Shown piece by piece: positions 34,512 through 42,412 of a stretch of DNA of 55,042 nucleotides. Made by a program: the position numbers and the translations under genes. The DNA is taken from positions 1 through 55,042 of the forward strand of contig MELC01000052.1 of assembly GCA_001767455.1 (NCBI GenBank), in the 5' to 3' direction. Origin of the DNA: Acidobacteria bacterium RIFCSPLOWO2_12_FULL_66_21 (lineage in GTDB: Bacteria > Acidobacteriota > Vicinamibacteria > Vicinamibacterales > 2-12-FULL-66-21). The notes under the pieces were generated by a model. The model was not told the origin of the DNA. It saw only the letters and a program-made list of their open reading frames with translations, and ran no database searches. How positions within the stretch are numbered: the stretch's first letter is position 1; each line of letters opens with the position of its first letter.

Positions 34512-35611
34512 CCACGCCCGACATCAAGGCGCTCGAGAAGCACCCCTGCGCCGCGTGCGGGGCGCAGGCGGAGTGGAATCCGGCGAAGCAGCTCCTGGTC
34601 TGCCCGTTCTGCGGGACCGCCGCTCCGTTCACGATCGACGCCGCGAGCGGCGCCCTCGTCGAAAACGATCTCACGAAGGCGCTGCGCGAGCTGCCGGACG
34701 ACGCGCGCGGGTGGCTGGCGCAAAAGCGCACGGTCCAGTGCCAGAGCTGCAAGGCGGTGTCGGTCTTCGACCCCGAGCGTGTCGGTCAGAACTGCGACTT
34801 CTGCGGATCGCCCGCGCTCGTGGATTACTCCGAGATCAAGGCACCGATCCGGCCGCAGGCGCTGCTCCCGTTCAAGATCCCGGAGAGCCAGGTGCGGGAG
34901 CAGATCCGCCGCTGGTACGCGAGCAAGTGGCTCGCGCCGGGCTCGCTGAAGAAGCGCGCGCTCGTCGACCGCGTGCGCGGGGTATATATTCCGTACTGGA
35001 CGTTCGACGCCCATGCGGCGTGCCCGTGGGAAGCCGAAGCGGGGCACTACTACTACACGACCGAGACCTACCGCGATAACCGCGGCCGGACCGGAACGCG
35101 CCAGGTGCAGCACGTCCGCTGGGAACCAGCGTCGGGCGAAGTCCGGCACTTTTTCGACGATGAGCCCGTCCCGGGGACGCATGGCGTTTCAACCGCGCTG
35201 CTGGAGAAGGTGCAGCCGTTTCCGACGGCGGAGCTCGTGGCCTACGACACGGCATTCCTCTCCGGTTTCGTCGTCGAGCACTACCAGGTTGTTCTGCTGG
35301 ACGCGGCGCAGAACTCGCAGGCGGCGATGACGCGCAAACTGCACGAGCTGTGTGCGCGCGAGATTCCAGGCGACACGTACCGCAACCTCCAGATCCATCC
35401 GGTGTTTTCCGGACAGACGTTCAAGCACATTCTCGTTCCCGTCTGGCTCCTGTCCTACCTCTACGGGACGAAGAGCTATCAGGTGGTCGTCAACGGCTCC
35501 ACGGGACGGATGGCCGGCAAGTACCCGCTGAGTCCGTGGAAGATCGCCTTCCTCGTACTGTTGGCGATCCTCGCACTGATCATCTTCGTCATCGTGCAGG
35601 GACAGTCCTGA
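34508..35611 (+). CDS. YdjG-like zinc-ribbon membrane protein
   Basis: The 367-residue protein has two N-terminal zinc ribbons, CAACGAQAEW with CPFCGTAAPF and CQSCKAVSVF with CDFCGSPALV. The middle (PFKIPESQVREQIRRWYASKWLAPGSLKK in pieces; YIPYWTFDA) is typical of the YdjG-like family. A single C-terminal membrane helix (about 344-364) anchors it. The GTG start overlaps the SPFH stop, so both products are made together and probably form one complex. The divergent gene adds a third zinc-ribbon protein. Function in Acidobacteriota unknown; comparison with B. subtilis suggests envelope-stress sensing. Confidence 0.85.
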   Translation: MTTPDIKALEKHPCAACGAQAEWNPAKQLLVCPFCGTAAPFTIDAASGALVENDLTKALRELPDDARGWLAQKRTVQCQSCKAVSVFDPERVGQNCDFCGSPALVDYSEIKAPIRPQALLPFKIPESQVREQIRRWYASKWLAPGSLKKRALVDRVRGVYIPYWTFDAHAACPWEAEAGHYYYTTETYRDNRGRTGTRQVQHVRWEPASGEVRHFFDDEPVPGTHGVSTALLEKVQPFPTAELVAYDTAFLSGFVVEHYQVVLLDAAQNSQAAMTRKLHELCAREIPGDTYRNLQIHPVFSGQTFKHILVPVWLLSYLYGTKSYQVVVNGSTGRMAGKYPLSPWKIAFLVLLAILALIIFVIVQGQS

Positions 35612-35636
35612 CTCGTGGACGCGCCGACGGCTTTTA

Positions 35637-35906
35637 TTGCACGAAGACCACGAAGACAGCCACGACGAGGCTATGCCGTCGAGCCGCGCGCAGCGCGGCA
35701 AGGACAGTGGAACCTGCAAACGCAAGCAGCATTCGATCAGGAGCTGTTTGCGTTTGCCGGTTCCGGCTGTCCTGCACCGCCGGCCCGCAAGTCATGCGGC
35801 CGGCGCTCGACGGCCCAGCCGCGTACGACGTTCCGCTGGGGCGTGGTAACTGACGGTCCTCATCGTGATCGTCTTCGTGACCTTCGTGAGCTTCGTGAAA
35901 GGCCGT
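35637..35906. repeat. Large imperfect inverted repeat (~270 bp), no gene
   Basis: Outer arms are CACGAAGAC direct units and their complement (GTCTTCGTGACCTTCGTG), next come GCCGTCGAGC and GCTCGACGGC, and the inner arms GGACAGtgGAACCtGCAAACGC pair with GCGTTTGCcGGTTCcgGCTGTCC. The right arm holds about 40 extra bases. I see no coding region in 35612-35959. It could be a structured RNA, a MITE-like element or a nested repeat. Confidence 0.75.
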
Positions 35907-35935
35907 GGCCCGTCTCAGCGTTGGTTGGTGTGTTC

Positions 35936-35941
35936 TAGAAT
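35936..35941 (+). promoter_or_regulatory. Candidate -10 box of msrA
   Basis: TAGAAT lies 18 bases before the GGGAGGG ribosome-binding stretch and TTG start of msrA. No clear -35. Confidence 0.4.
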
Positions 35942-35959
35942 AGCGGGGGGGAGGGAACG

Positions 35960-36604
35960 TTGTTCGATACCAAACTGAAGATGCCGACGCGTGAAACCGC
36001 GATGCCGGGGCGGGCGGACAGGATGCGCGTGCCGGCCACCCACCATGTCAATGGCGCGCGGCTCGAGCCGCCGTTTCCGGCGAACTCGCAGAAGGCGCTG
36101 TTCGGGCTCGGATGTTTCTGGGGGGCCGAGCGGAAGTTCTGGCAGCTTCCCGGCGTCTACACGACAGCGGTCGGGTATGCGGGCGGATACACGCCGAATC
36201 CTTCGTACCGCGAAGTGTGTTCAGGGATGACCGGGCATGCCGAGGTGGTGCTGGTGGTCTTCGACCCCGCGACGATCTCGTACGAGCAGGTGCTGAAGGT
36301 GTTCTGGGAGAGCCACGACCCGACGCAAGGGATGCGGCAAGGCAACGATGTCGGCACGCAGTATCGCTCGGCGATCTACGACTTCGACGATCGCCAGCGC
36401 GAAGCGGCGGAGCAGTCGCGCGACGCGTTTCAGGCGCAGCTTGCGAAGTCCGGGTTCGGGGCGATTACGACCGAGATCGCGCCGGCGCCGGAGTTCTATT
36501 ACGCCGAGGACTATCACCAGCAGTACCTGTCGAAGAATCCCGACGGCTACTGCGGGCTCGGCGGGACGGGCGTCTCCTGTCCAGTCGGTCTCGAGGTCAG
36601 GTAG
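35960..36604 (+). CDS. msrA: Peptide-methionine (S)-S-oxide reductase
   Basis: A 214-residue MsrA. The active-site GCFWG (C52) follows an N-terminal extension of about 45 residues. [28 protein letters not shown] (in pieces) and [10 protein letters not shown] are family hallmarks; a resolving Cys may lie in [13 protein letters not shown] near the end. It reduces methionine-S-sulfoxide. Start is TTG at 35960 after GGGAGGG; the extension has no signal-peptide character, so the protein is probably cytoplasmic. With MsrB at 32225 it brackets the SPFH/zinc-ribbon module. Confidence 0.95.
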   Translation: MFDTKLKMPTRETAMPGRADRMRVPATHHVNGARLEPPFPANSQKALFGLGCFWGAERKFWQLPGVYTTAVGYAGGYTPNPSYREVCSGMTGHAEVVLVVFDPATISYEQVLKVFWESHDPTQGMRQGNDVGTQYRSAIYDFDDRQREAAEQSRDAFQAQLAKSGFGAITTEIAPAPEFYYAEDYHQQYLSKNPDGYCGLGGTGVSCPVGLEVR

Positions 36605-36614
36605 CAGCGGCAGT

Positions 36615-37475
36615 GTGACGAGCACATCCCCGTCATCTCGCGTGCTCATCGGCACGCACACCTATGCAGCGGAAGGAGAGGGCCTGCGGCGGCAGACCGC
36701 GGGCGTCGCCTCGTTGCTCGCGCTCCGCGATGCCGGGGCCGTCAACGTCCAGTTCGCGCAACGGCCGCACCACGTTGAGGGGCTCCGGACCCTGGACGTG
36801 CTGCAGCGCGCATCAACGGACATCGACCCGCGCGGCCCGCGCAAGCCGATTGTCTCCGAGATCTTCGACGCGCTCGCCGCCGAGGCCGCGGTACGCGGCT
36901 GCGAGTACATCTGCTTCACCAACGCAGACGTCATCGTGTCGCAGCAGGCCGTCGACTGGATCCTCGGCGAAGACCGCGACGCGTTCCTGCTGTCGCGTGA
37001 GGATTTCGACGGCGTCACCGGCGCCGCCAGCGGAATGCAGCTCGGCGGGATCGATACCATCGCCATTCGCGGCGCCTGGTGGACGCGCAACCGGCGGCGC
37101 TTCCGGCCGTACATCGTCGGGGAGACGGCGTGGGACAACGTGTACGCCGCGATCCTCATGATCCACGGGAACGGTGTCATCGAGAACCGGCGTCCGTTGA
37201 TCCGCCACGAGATGCACGATGCGGGGCGTGGCTCGGCGTTCGCCGAATACACGCGGCTGCTGTCGGCGCTTGACGCGTTCTATTTCACGCGATGGTGCTG
37301 CTACTGGTGGCCGCTGATGAAGCTGCGGGAGCAGGGCGCGGCCGCCGCCGAGGAGGCCGCGCTGGCGCGTTCCGTGTTCTCGCGCCGGCAGTCCGCGGTG
37401 GAATCCGCAGTCCAGGCCGGCCGCTCGGCCAAGGCGCGGGTCCGCTACGCCTGGTGGCGTGTGTCCCGCGCGTGA
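36615..37475 (+). CDS. Glycosyltransferase-like (GT-A type) protein, unknown
   Basis: The 286-residue protein is not clearly assignable. Its N-terminus RVLIGTHTY, the mid-region CEYICFTNADVIVS (a DxD-like NAD element) and the DFDGVTGAASGMQLGGIDTIAIR segment look like a GT-A-fold nucleotide-sugar enzyme. A Trp/Tyr-rich C-terminal helix region follows (FTRWCCYWWPL). GTG at 36615, ten bases after the msrA stop, is the best start; GTG at 36642 is another. Its end overlaps the convergent MFS gene by 31 bases. Confidence 0.62.
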   Translation: MTSTSPSSRVLIGTHTYAAEGEGLRRQTAGVASLLALRDAGAVNVQFAQRPHHVEGLRTLDVLQRASTDIDPRGPRKPIVSEIFDALAAEAAVRGCEYICFTNADVIVSQQAVDWILGEDRDAFLLSREDFDGVTGAASGMQLGGIDTIAIRGAWWTRNRRRFRPYIVGETAWDNVYAAILMIHGNGVIENRRPLIRHEMHDAGRGSAFAEYTRLLSALDAFYFTRWCCYWWPLMKLREQGAAAAEEAALARSVFSRRQSAVESAVQAGRSAKARVRYAWWRVSRA

Positions 37476-38704
37476 CCGGCGGCGAGGAAGAAGTGTCCGG
37501 ACGCGGCGAGCGCCGCGGCCAGCGCGGCGCACAGGAAGAACACGGCGCGGATGCCGAGCAGCTGGCCGAGGATACCCGAGAGGACCAGGCCCAGGACCTG
37601 CGCGAAGAACACCGTGGACATCACCGTGCTCGACACCCTGCCCATCAGCTCGTGCGGCGTCTCCTGCTGGAGCAGCGTCTGGGCCGGGACGATGATGCCC
37701 GCGAAAGCGAAGCCGATCAGGAACGTCGAGGCGAGCGTGGCCGCGATGAACGGCAGCGCCCCGAGCAGGAGGACGCCGGCGCCGATGCCCGCCAGCCCTG
37801 AGAGCACCATCGCCTCGTTGCTCATGCGACGGCCCAGCGTGCGAAGTACCTGCGTCCCGGCGAACAGGCCGATGCCGATCATGGCGCTCACCGCCCCGAA
37901 GCTGCCGGCCCCGGCATGGAGCGACTCGCGCACGAAGATCGCGATGAGCGGCCCGAAGCAGCCGAGCGTGAACAGGCCAGCCGCCATCGCGAGCACGACG
38001 AACGAGATCGACGGGTGGTGCGCGATGAACCGCAGCCCCTGGCCCATGTCGATCCAGATCTGATGGATGCGGCTGTTGGCCGATGGTCCCGCCGCCTGCG
38101 ACGCGCGCGGCGCCGCGATGAACGTCGTCGAGCCGATCAGCGCGGCGGACCCGACGAAGCTCAAGCCGTCGAGCCCGTAGCACAGGCGCGCGCCAAACGA
38201 GGCAACCAGCGCGCCGGCGGCGGCGGGTCCGACGATCCGGATGCCCATCATCGCCATTTGCATCAGCGAGTTGGCCGACAGCAGTCCCTCGCGCGGCACG
38301 TGCTGGCGGATGGTCACCGACTGCGCGGGAGCGAAGAAGCTCGAGACCGAGCTGACCGCGACCAGGATCGCGTACACCTGCCACAACGTCGTGGAGATCA
38401 TCAGCAGCAGGACGAGCCCCGCGCGAATCAGGTCGCTCCCCACGAGCGTCGGCTTGAGCGCCCAGCGATCGACGAACACGCCGGCCACCGGCCCGAGCAC
38501 CGCGAGCGGCAGCATGTAGGCGATCTGCACGCCCGTCACTTGCGCGGGGGTTCCGTGGAGCCGGAACGAGACGGCACTGATGACGGCGAAGAGCGCGAGA
38601 AAGTCGCCCAGCAGGCTGATGACCTGCGCGTACCAGACCCGGCGCATCACGTCGATGGCAAGGACCTGCCGGAAGCTGAGCGGCGCGGGCGCGGCGACGT
38701 TCAT
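37445..38704 (-). CDS. MFS transporter (EntS/MFS_3 type)
   Basis: The 419-residue protein has 12 likely membrane helices. MFS landmarks are the A-like motif GVFVDRWALKPTLVGSD after helix 2 and SFFAPAQSVTIRQHVPREGL after helix 4, typical of the MFS_3 group of exporters related to EntS. PAQTLLQQETPHELMGRVSS marks the equivalent place in the second half. Substrate unknown. It is the last of a leftward series of six genes, 54 bases after the diguanylate cyclase stop. Confidence 0.9.
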   Translation of the reverse strand: MNVAAPAPLSFRQVLAIDVMRRVWYAQVISLLGDFLALFAVISAVSFRLHGTPAQVTGVQIAYMLPLAVLGPVAGVFVDRWALKPTLVGSDLIRAGLVLLLMISTTLWQVYAILVAVSSVSSFFAPAQSVTIRQHVPREGLLSANSLMQMAMMGIRIVGPAAAGALVASFGARLCYGLDGLSFVGSAALIGSTTFIAAPRASQAAGPSANSRIHQIWIDMGQGLRFIAHHPSISFVVLAMAAGLFTLGCFGPLIAIFVRESLHAGAGSFGAVSAMIGIGLFAGTQVLRTLGRRMSNEAMVLSGLAGIGAGVLLLGALPFIAATLASTFLIGFAFAGIIVPAQTLLQQETPHELMGRVSSTVMSTVFFAQVLGLVLSGILGQLLGIRAVFFLCAALAAALAASGHFFLAAGHARDTRHQA

Positions 38705-38758
38705 GGGACCGCCAAATATAACCGAGGCAGCGCGTGGCGGGACAGCGGAGGCTGCGGA

Positions 38759-39973
38759 CTATCCTTGCGGGCGCACAGCGCGCTTGTTGGCGTACATGCG
38801 GTCGTCGGCCAGCTTGACGAGGTCCATGATGTCAGCCGCCTCGGCGGGCACGTGCGCGCAGCCCACGCTCAGGCCGACGCCGGCCGGCAGCGATCCGCCG
38901 TTGGTGGACTCCGCGAAGGCCGTCTGGAGATCCGCGCCTTTCTGCGCCGCCTCTTCCTCGCTGCACGAGATCAGGATCAGGAACTCGTCGCCCCCCCAGC
39001 GAAACACATAGTCGGCCTCGCGGACGTTCTTCACCAGGAACGCGGCAACCTGCTGCAGCACGCGATCGCCCGCTTCGTGGCCGAGCGTGTCGTTGATCGC
39101 CTTGAAGCGATCCACGTCGACGAACAGGAGCGACAGGGGAATGCGGTAGCGGCGATGGCGCTGCACTTCCCGGTTGATCACCTCGTCGAAGAGCCGGCGG
39201 TTGCGGCAGCCGGTGAGCGGATCGGTCGTGACCATCTGGCGCAGCTCCCACTGCGCCGATTCGAGGCGGCGGTTCGTCAGGCGCAGCTCGTAGGTCATGT
39301 CCTCGAACGTCATGAGCTGCATGCCCAGGGCGATCACGAGGTAAGAGGCGAGGTTGAGGAAATCGGTGTGGGCGACGACCGGCGCGTCCGGCACCCGCGC
39401 CGTGATCGCCAGCCATCCGTGTGTCGCCGCCACCACCAGCAGCATGGTCCCCACGACGGCAGCGCCGAGCAGGCGGGTCTGGCGCAGGAGCGAGAGGTGC
39501 GCGAACCCCGCGGCGGCAAGGCCGCCCGCGATGAGCAGGTGTCCGGGCGCGAGGACGGCGACCGGACCGAGCGCAAGCGGCGCGAGCGCGAACCAGATGA
39601 GGACCGGCAGCAGCAGGAGCGCATACGCCCGCCGGATGTGCGGCCGCGTGCGGTAGGCATCGGCGCTGATGACGAAGACGAGCGCGCTCAGCACCGCGAG
39701 GAACTGCGCGACACCGTATTGCATCCAGCTCGCCTGGAGCTGGCGCAGCGGATAGGCGGAGAGGAAGGTCGACGCGGCGGCGAGCGTCCACCCCGCGATC
39801 CAATAAAGAATGTAGAGCCGCCGCCGGTAGAAGTACAGGAGGAGCAGGAGTCCGATGACGAGCAGTTCCGCGGCACCCGCCAGCGCGCGGGCGTTGACCA
39901 TCGCGAGGCCCGGCGCGATGGCGCCGGAGCCTGCCGCAACGCCCTGAGCGGCGAGCTCGTGGACAGGAATCAT
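38759..39973 (-). CDS. Membrane diguanylate cyclase (GGDEF)
   Basis: The 404-residue protein has about seven N-terminal membrane helices (residues 25-225) without a recognised ligand domain, a short coiled linker (EDMTYELRLTNRRLESAQWE), and a GGDEF domain. TDPLTGCRNRRLF, LLFVDVDRFKAINDTLGHEAGD and RWGGDEFLIL are intact, so it should make cyclic di-GMP. READ five residues before GGDEF is a full RxxD inhibitory site, predicting feedback inhibition. It sits next to respiratory-assembly genes, which may or may not matter. Confidence 0.95.
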   Translation of the reverse strand: MIPVHELAAQGVAAGSGAIAPGLAMVNARALAGAAELLVIGLLLLLYFYRRRLYILYWIAGWTLAAASTFLSAYPLRQLQASWMQYGVAQFLAVLSALVFVISADAYRTRPHIRRAYALLLLPVLIWFALAPLALGPVAVLAPGHLLIAGGLAAAGFAHLSLLRQTRLLGAAVVGTMLLVVAATHGWLAITARVPDAPVVAHTDFLNLASYLVIALGMQLMTFEDMTYELRLTNRRLESAQWELRQMVTTDPLTGCRNRRLFDEVINREVQRHRRYRIPLSLLFVDVDRFKAINDTLGHEAGDRVLQQVAAFLVKNVREADYVFRWGGDEFLILISCSEEEAAQKGADLQTAFAESTNGGSLPAGVGLSVGCAHVPAEAADIMDLVKLADDRMYANKRAVRPQG

Positions 39974-40028
39974 GGAATCCGGGGGGAACGATGCGATTGT
40001 AGCATTCGGCGTGACGCCGGACTCGCGA

Positions 40029-40445
40029 TCAGTACAGCCGATACAGCATCAGGTACACGACCACGCCCGTCACCGAGACGTACAGCCAGATCGGCAGCGT
40101 CCACCGGGCGATGCGCACGTGCCGATCGACCCGGCCCCCCAGTCCGCGCGACAACGTCACGATCGCCAGCGGCAGAATCGCGGCCGCGAGGATCACGTGC
40201 GTGACGAGGATGGTGAAGTACACGGCACGGATCGGCCCGTGCCCGGGGAACGCGCGCGAGCCCGCGTTGGCGTGGTAGATCGTGTAGGAGACGAGGAACA
40301 GCGCGGAGGTCGTGAAGGCCGCGAGCATCACCGCGCGATGCTGGCGGCGGCGGCCGCGGCGGATCAGCGTGTAGCCGACCAGGAGGAGCGCCGCGCAGAC
40401 GGCATTGAGGCTGGCGTTCACCGCAGGCAGGATGGAGTAGTCCAA
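40029..40445 (-). CDS. DUF420 membrane protein (YozB/CtaM-like)
   Basis: The 138-residue protein has four membrane helices and the DUF420 pattern: ILPAVNASLNAVCAALLLVGY, RRQHRAVMLAAFTTSALFL, SYTIYHANAG with its conserved His, and ILVTHVILAA with another His. Relatives (YozB, CtaM) are needed for heme-copper oxidase function in Firmicutes. Its place beside ctaB supports that role. The likely start is a TTG at 40445; the upstream GGGAG is part of a heptamer repeat. Confidence 0.88.
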   Translation of the reverse strand: MDYSILPAVNASLNAVCAALLLVGYTLIRRGRRRQHRAVMLAAFTTSALFLVSYTIYHANAGSRAFPGHGPIRAVYFTILVTHVILAAAILPLAIVTLSRGLGGRVDRHVRIARWTLPIWLYVSVTGVVVYLMLYRLY

Positions 40446-40583
40446 AGTTTCTCAACTCCCAACGTATTGGTTCGCGCGTTGCCCTCGGCGCGGTCTGCGT
40501 GCAGGCCTCCCCTTCTTCCTTCCTCCTGTTCGTCTCCATCGAGATCGCGGTGGGACATGAACCTCAACCCGCTAACCAGTGCC

Positions 40584-40634
40584 CTCCCAACTCCCAATTC
40601 CCCACTTGGGAGTCGGGTGTTGGCAGTCGGGAGT
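40584..40634. repeat. Heptamer hairpin (CAACTCC/GGGAGTC)
   Basis: CCCAACTCCCAATTCCCC is followed by CTTGGGAGTCGGGTGTTGG and CAGTCGGGAGTC, a short inverted array between ctaB and the DUF420 gene. Apart from it and a heptamer trace at 40453-40465, the 190-base gap 40446-40638 shows nothing. Confidence 0.8.
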
Positions 40635-40638
40635 CTTC

Positions 40639-41526
40639 CTAGATTCTGTTCGCGATCATCAGGATCCACAGCAGCGGCAGGTAGATGATGGATCCGAAGA
40701 AGAGGCGGCGCGCGTCGGGGATGCCGCGCGTGCGCGCGAATTGCACCGCGAGCGCGAGGAAGAGAACGGTCAGCGCGAGGGCGCCGTAGAAATACGTGGT
40801 GCCGGTGAGACCCATCAGCGTCGGCGCGAGGCTGACGGGCAGGAGCGCCGCCGCGTACACGACCGCCTGGCGCGCCGTGCTGCGGCCGTCCGGCTCGATC
40901 ACCGGAAGCATCGGGAATCCCGCGCGCGCGTAGTCCTCGCGGTAAATCCACGCGATCGCGAGAAAGTGCGGCAACTGCCACAGGAAGACGATCGCGAAGA
41001 GCAGCCACGCCTCGGCCGGGAGCGATCCGCGCGCGGCGGCCCAGCCGATGACCGGTGGCAGCGCGCCGGGAATGGCGCCGACCACGGTCGCGAACGACGA
41101 CCGGCGCTTCATCGGGGTGTAGATGGCCGCGTAGGTGACGAGCGTGGTGAGCGCGACGGCCGCGCTCAGCAGATTCGCCCCCGCCCCCAGCAGCGCGAGT
41201 CCGGCCAGCGACGCGAGCGTCGCAAACACGAGCGACTCGCGCGGCTGCAGGCGTCCGTCCGGCAGCGGGCGCGTGCGCGTGCGCCGCATCAGGCCGTCGG
41301 GCTGCCGCTCGATGACCTGATTGAACGCGGAGGCGCCCCCGGCGACCAGCCCGGTGCCCACGACCGTGCAGAGCAGCAGCGGCACGTCGCCGGTGCTGCC
41401 TCCCGCCATGGCGTAGCCGGCCAGCGAGGACGCGACGACGAGGAAGTTCAGTCGCGGCTTGCCGAGCGCGATGAAATCGTGCGCGCGGCCGTGCGCCGCC
41501 GGAACCGCGATTGCGGCACTTCTCAT
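40639..41526 (-). CDS. ctaB: Protoheme IX farnesyltransferase (heme O synthase)
   Basis: The 295-residue UbiA-family prenyltransferase has about nine membrane helices. KPRLNFLVVASSLAGY opens it, the first polyprenyl-diphosphate site is NQVIERQPDGLMRRTRTRPLP, and the second region is YTPMKRRSSFATVVGAIPGALPP, both diagnostic for CtaB/CyoE. It converts heme B to heme O for cytochrome oxidase. Asp at the first metal position is replaced by Gln (ERQ instead of ERD), while the second Asp is kept. It lies between a cupredoxin-like gene and DUF420; no oxidase subunit gene is in the window. Confidence 0.95.
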   Translation of the reverse strand: MRSAAIAVPAAHGRAHDFIALGKPRLNFLVVASSLAGYAMAGGSTGDVPLLLCTVVGTGLVAGGASAFNQVIERQPDGLMRRTRTRPLPDGRLQPRESLVFATLASLAGLALLGAGANLLSAAVALTTLVTYAAIYTPMKRRSSFATVVGAIPGALPPVIGWAAARGSLPAEAWLLFAIVFLWQLPHFLAIAWIYREDYARAGFPMLPVIEPDGRSTARQAVVYAAALLPVSLAPTLMGLTGTTYFYGALALTVLFLALAVQFARTRGIPDARRLFFGSIIYLPLLWILMIANRI

Positions 41527-41563
41527 GCCGGGGCTCCGCCCCGGACCTTAGTGTCGGTCCATT

Positions 41564-42334
41564 TCATGCCGTGGGTGCCTTGAAGGTGAACGTGATCGTG
41601 CGGGAGTCCTTCTCGCCGAGCGTGACGCTCCGGGTCTGACGCCCGAGCTTTTCGTGCCACGCTTCAATAGTATACGTTCCCGGGGGCAGGTTCTTCATCT
41701 CGAACCGGCCTCCGCCAGTCGTGACCGCGAAGTACGGATGGCTCACGACCCCCGCGTACGCGTTCATCCAGCCGTGCGTGTCGCACTTGAACGGCACCAT
41801 CACCTCCGGCGCCGTGAACGTCCGCGTCCGCCTCATGCCGGCCATCGCCTCGCTGATGTTGAACTCCTGGTTCACGTCCGGCAGCGCGTGCACGGTGTGC
41901 AACGTCTGATCGCTGTTGACGATCTCGAGCGGCTGGCCGGCGCGGATGCCGAACACATGCGGTATGTAGCGGCAGCCCTGCTGATCGAGCGTGACGGCCT
42001 CGGTCGGGATGTCGAAGTAGTAGTTGCCCAGCCCGTCCTTCACGTAGACGAACACGTTGTCCAGACCGCCGTCCTTCACGACATACGTCTCGAAGGTGGC
42101 GCCGTCCTTGTTGGCGCGCATGCAGACGGGATCCGCTTCCGCCTTGATGGGCGCGTTCGCCGGCGGCTGGCCGTCGAGCAGGACGCGTCCCTCGAGCGAT
42201 CCGGCCCTGGAGCTGTCGACGCGCTTCGCGTCGGGCGGAGGGCCCGCGGGGGCAGCCGGCTTGTTCGAGTTGCACGCCCAGGCGGCCATCAGGAGCACGC
42301 CCGCCGCGACGGTCCGCAAGTGCGCCACTGCCAT
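41564..42334 (-). CDS. Exported cupredoxin-like protein
   Basis: The 256-residue protein has a hydrophobic leader ending at C21, so it may be a lipoprotein, although the lipobox (AWAC) is poor. A beta-rich domain follows, with LEIVNSDQTLHTVHALPD and MVPFKCDTHGWMNAYAGV: His, Cys, His and Met in the arrangement of a type-1 copper site. The C-terminal part (GGRFEMKNLPPGTYTIEAWH) resembles a CarboxypepD_reg strand set. It likely carries electrons or copper near the oxidase assembly genes. I chose the ATG at 42334; starting at 42397 would translate 10-mer repeat sequence. Confidence 0.85.
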   Translation of the reverse strand: MAVAHLRTVAAGVLLMAAWACNSNKPAAPAGPPPDAKRVDSSRAGSLEGRVLLDGQPPANAPIKAEADPVCMRANKDGATFETYVVKDGGLDNVFVYVKDGLGNYYFDIPTEAVTLDQQGCRYIPHVFGIRAGQPLEIVNSDQTLHTVHALPDVNQEFNISEAMAGMRRTRTFTAPEVMVPFKCDTHGWMNAYAGVVSHPYFAVTTGGGRFEMKNLPPGTYTIEAWHEKLGRQTRSVTLGEKDSRTITFTFKAPTA

Positions 42335-42335
42335 A

Positions 42336-42412
42336 ATCTTCTTGAATACCACAGAGCGTCGGGACGGCCAAGATCTTCGGTGTTCTTCCGTGTCCATCCG
42401 TGGTCAGAACTT
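42336..42412. repeat. Ten-base repeat region upstream of the cupredoxin-like gene
   Basis: TTCGGTGTTC, TTCCGTGTCC and ATCCGTGGTC are tandem degenerate ten-base units, with ACCACAGAGCGTC on the other side forming a loose inverted partner. This differs from the heptamer family. Confidence 0.6.

Noticed and set aside
37916-40204. A 762-codon open frame antisense to MFS and GGDEF genes
   Set aside because: Composition is Arg/Glu/Asp-rich with no recognisable domain, and it mirrors two well-supported genes on the other strand.
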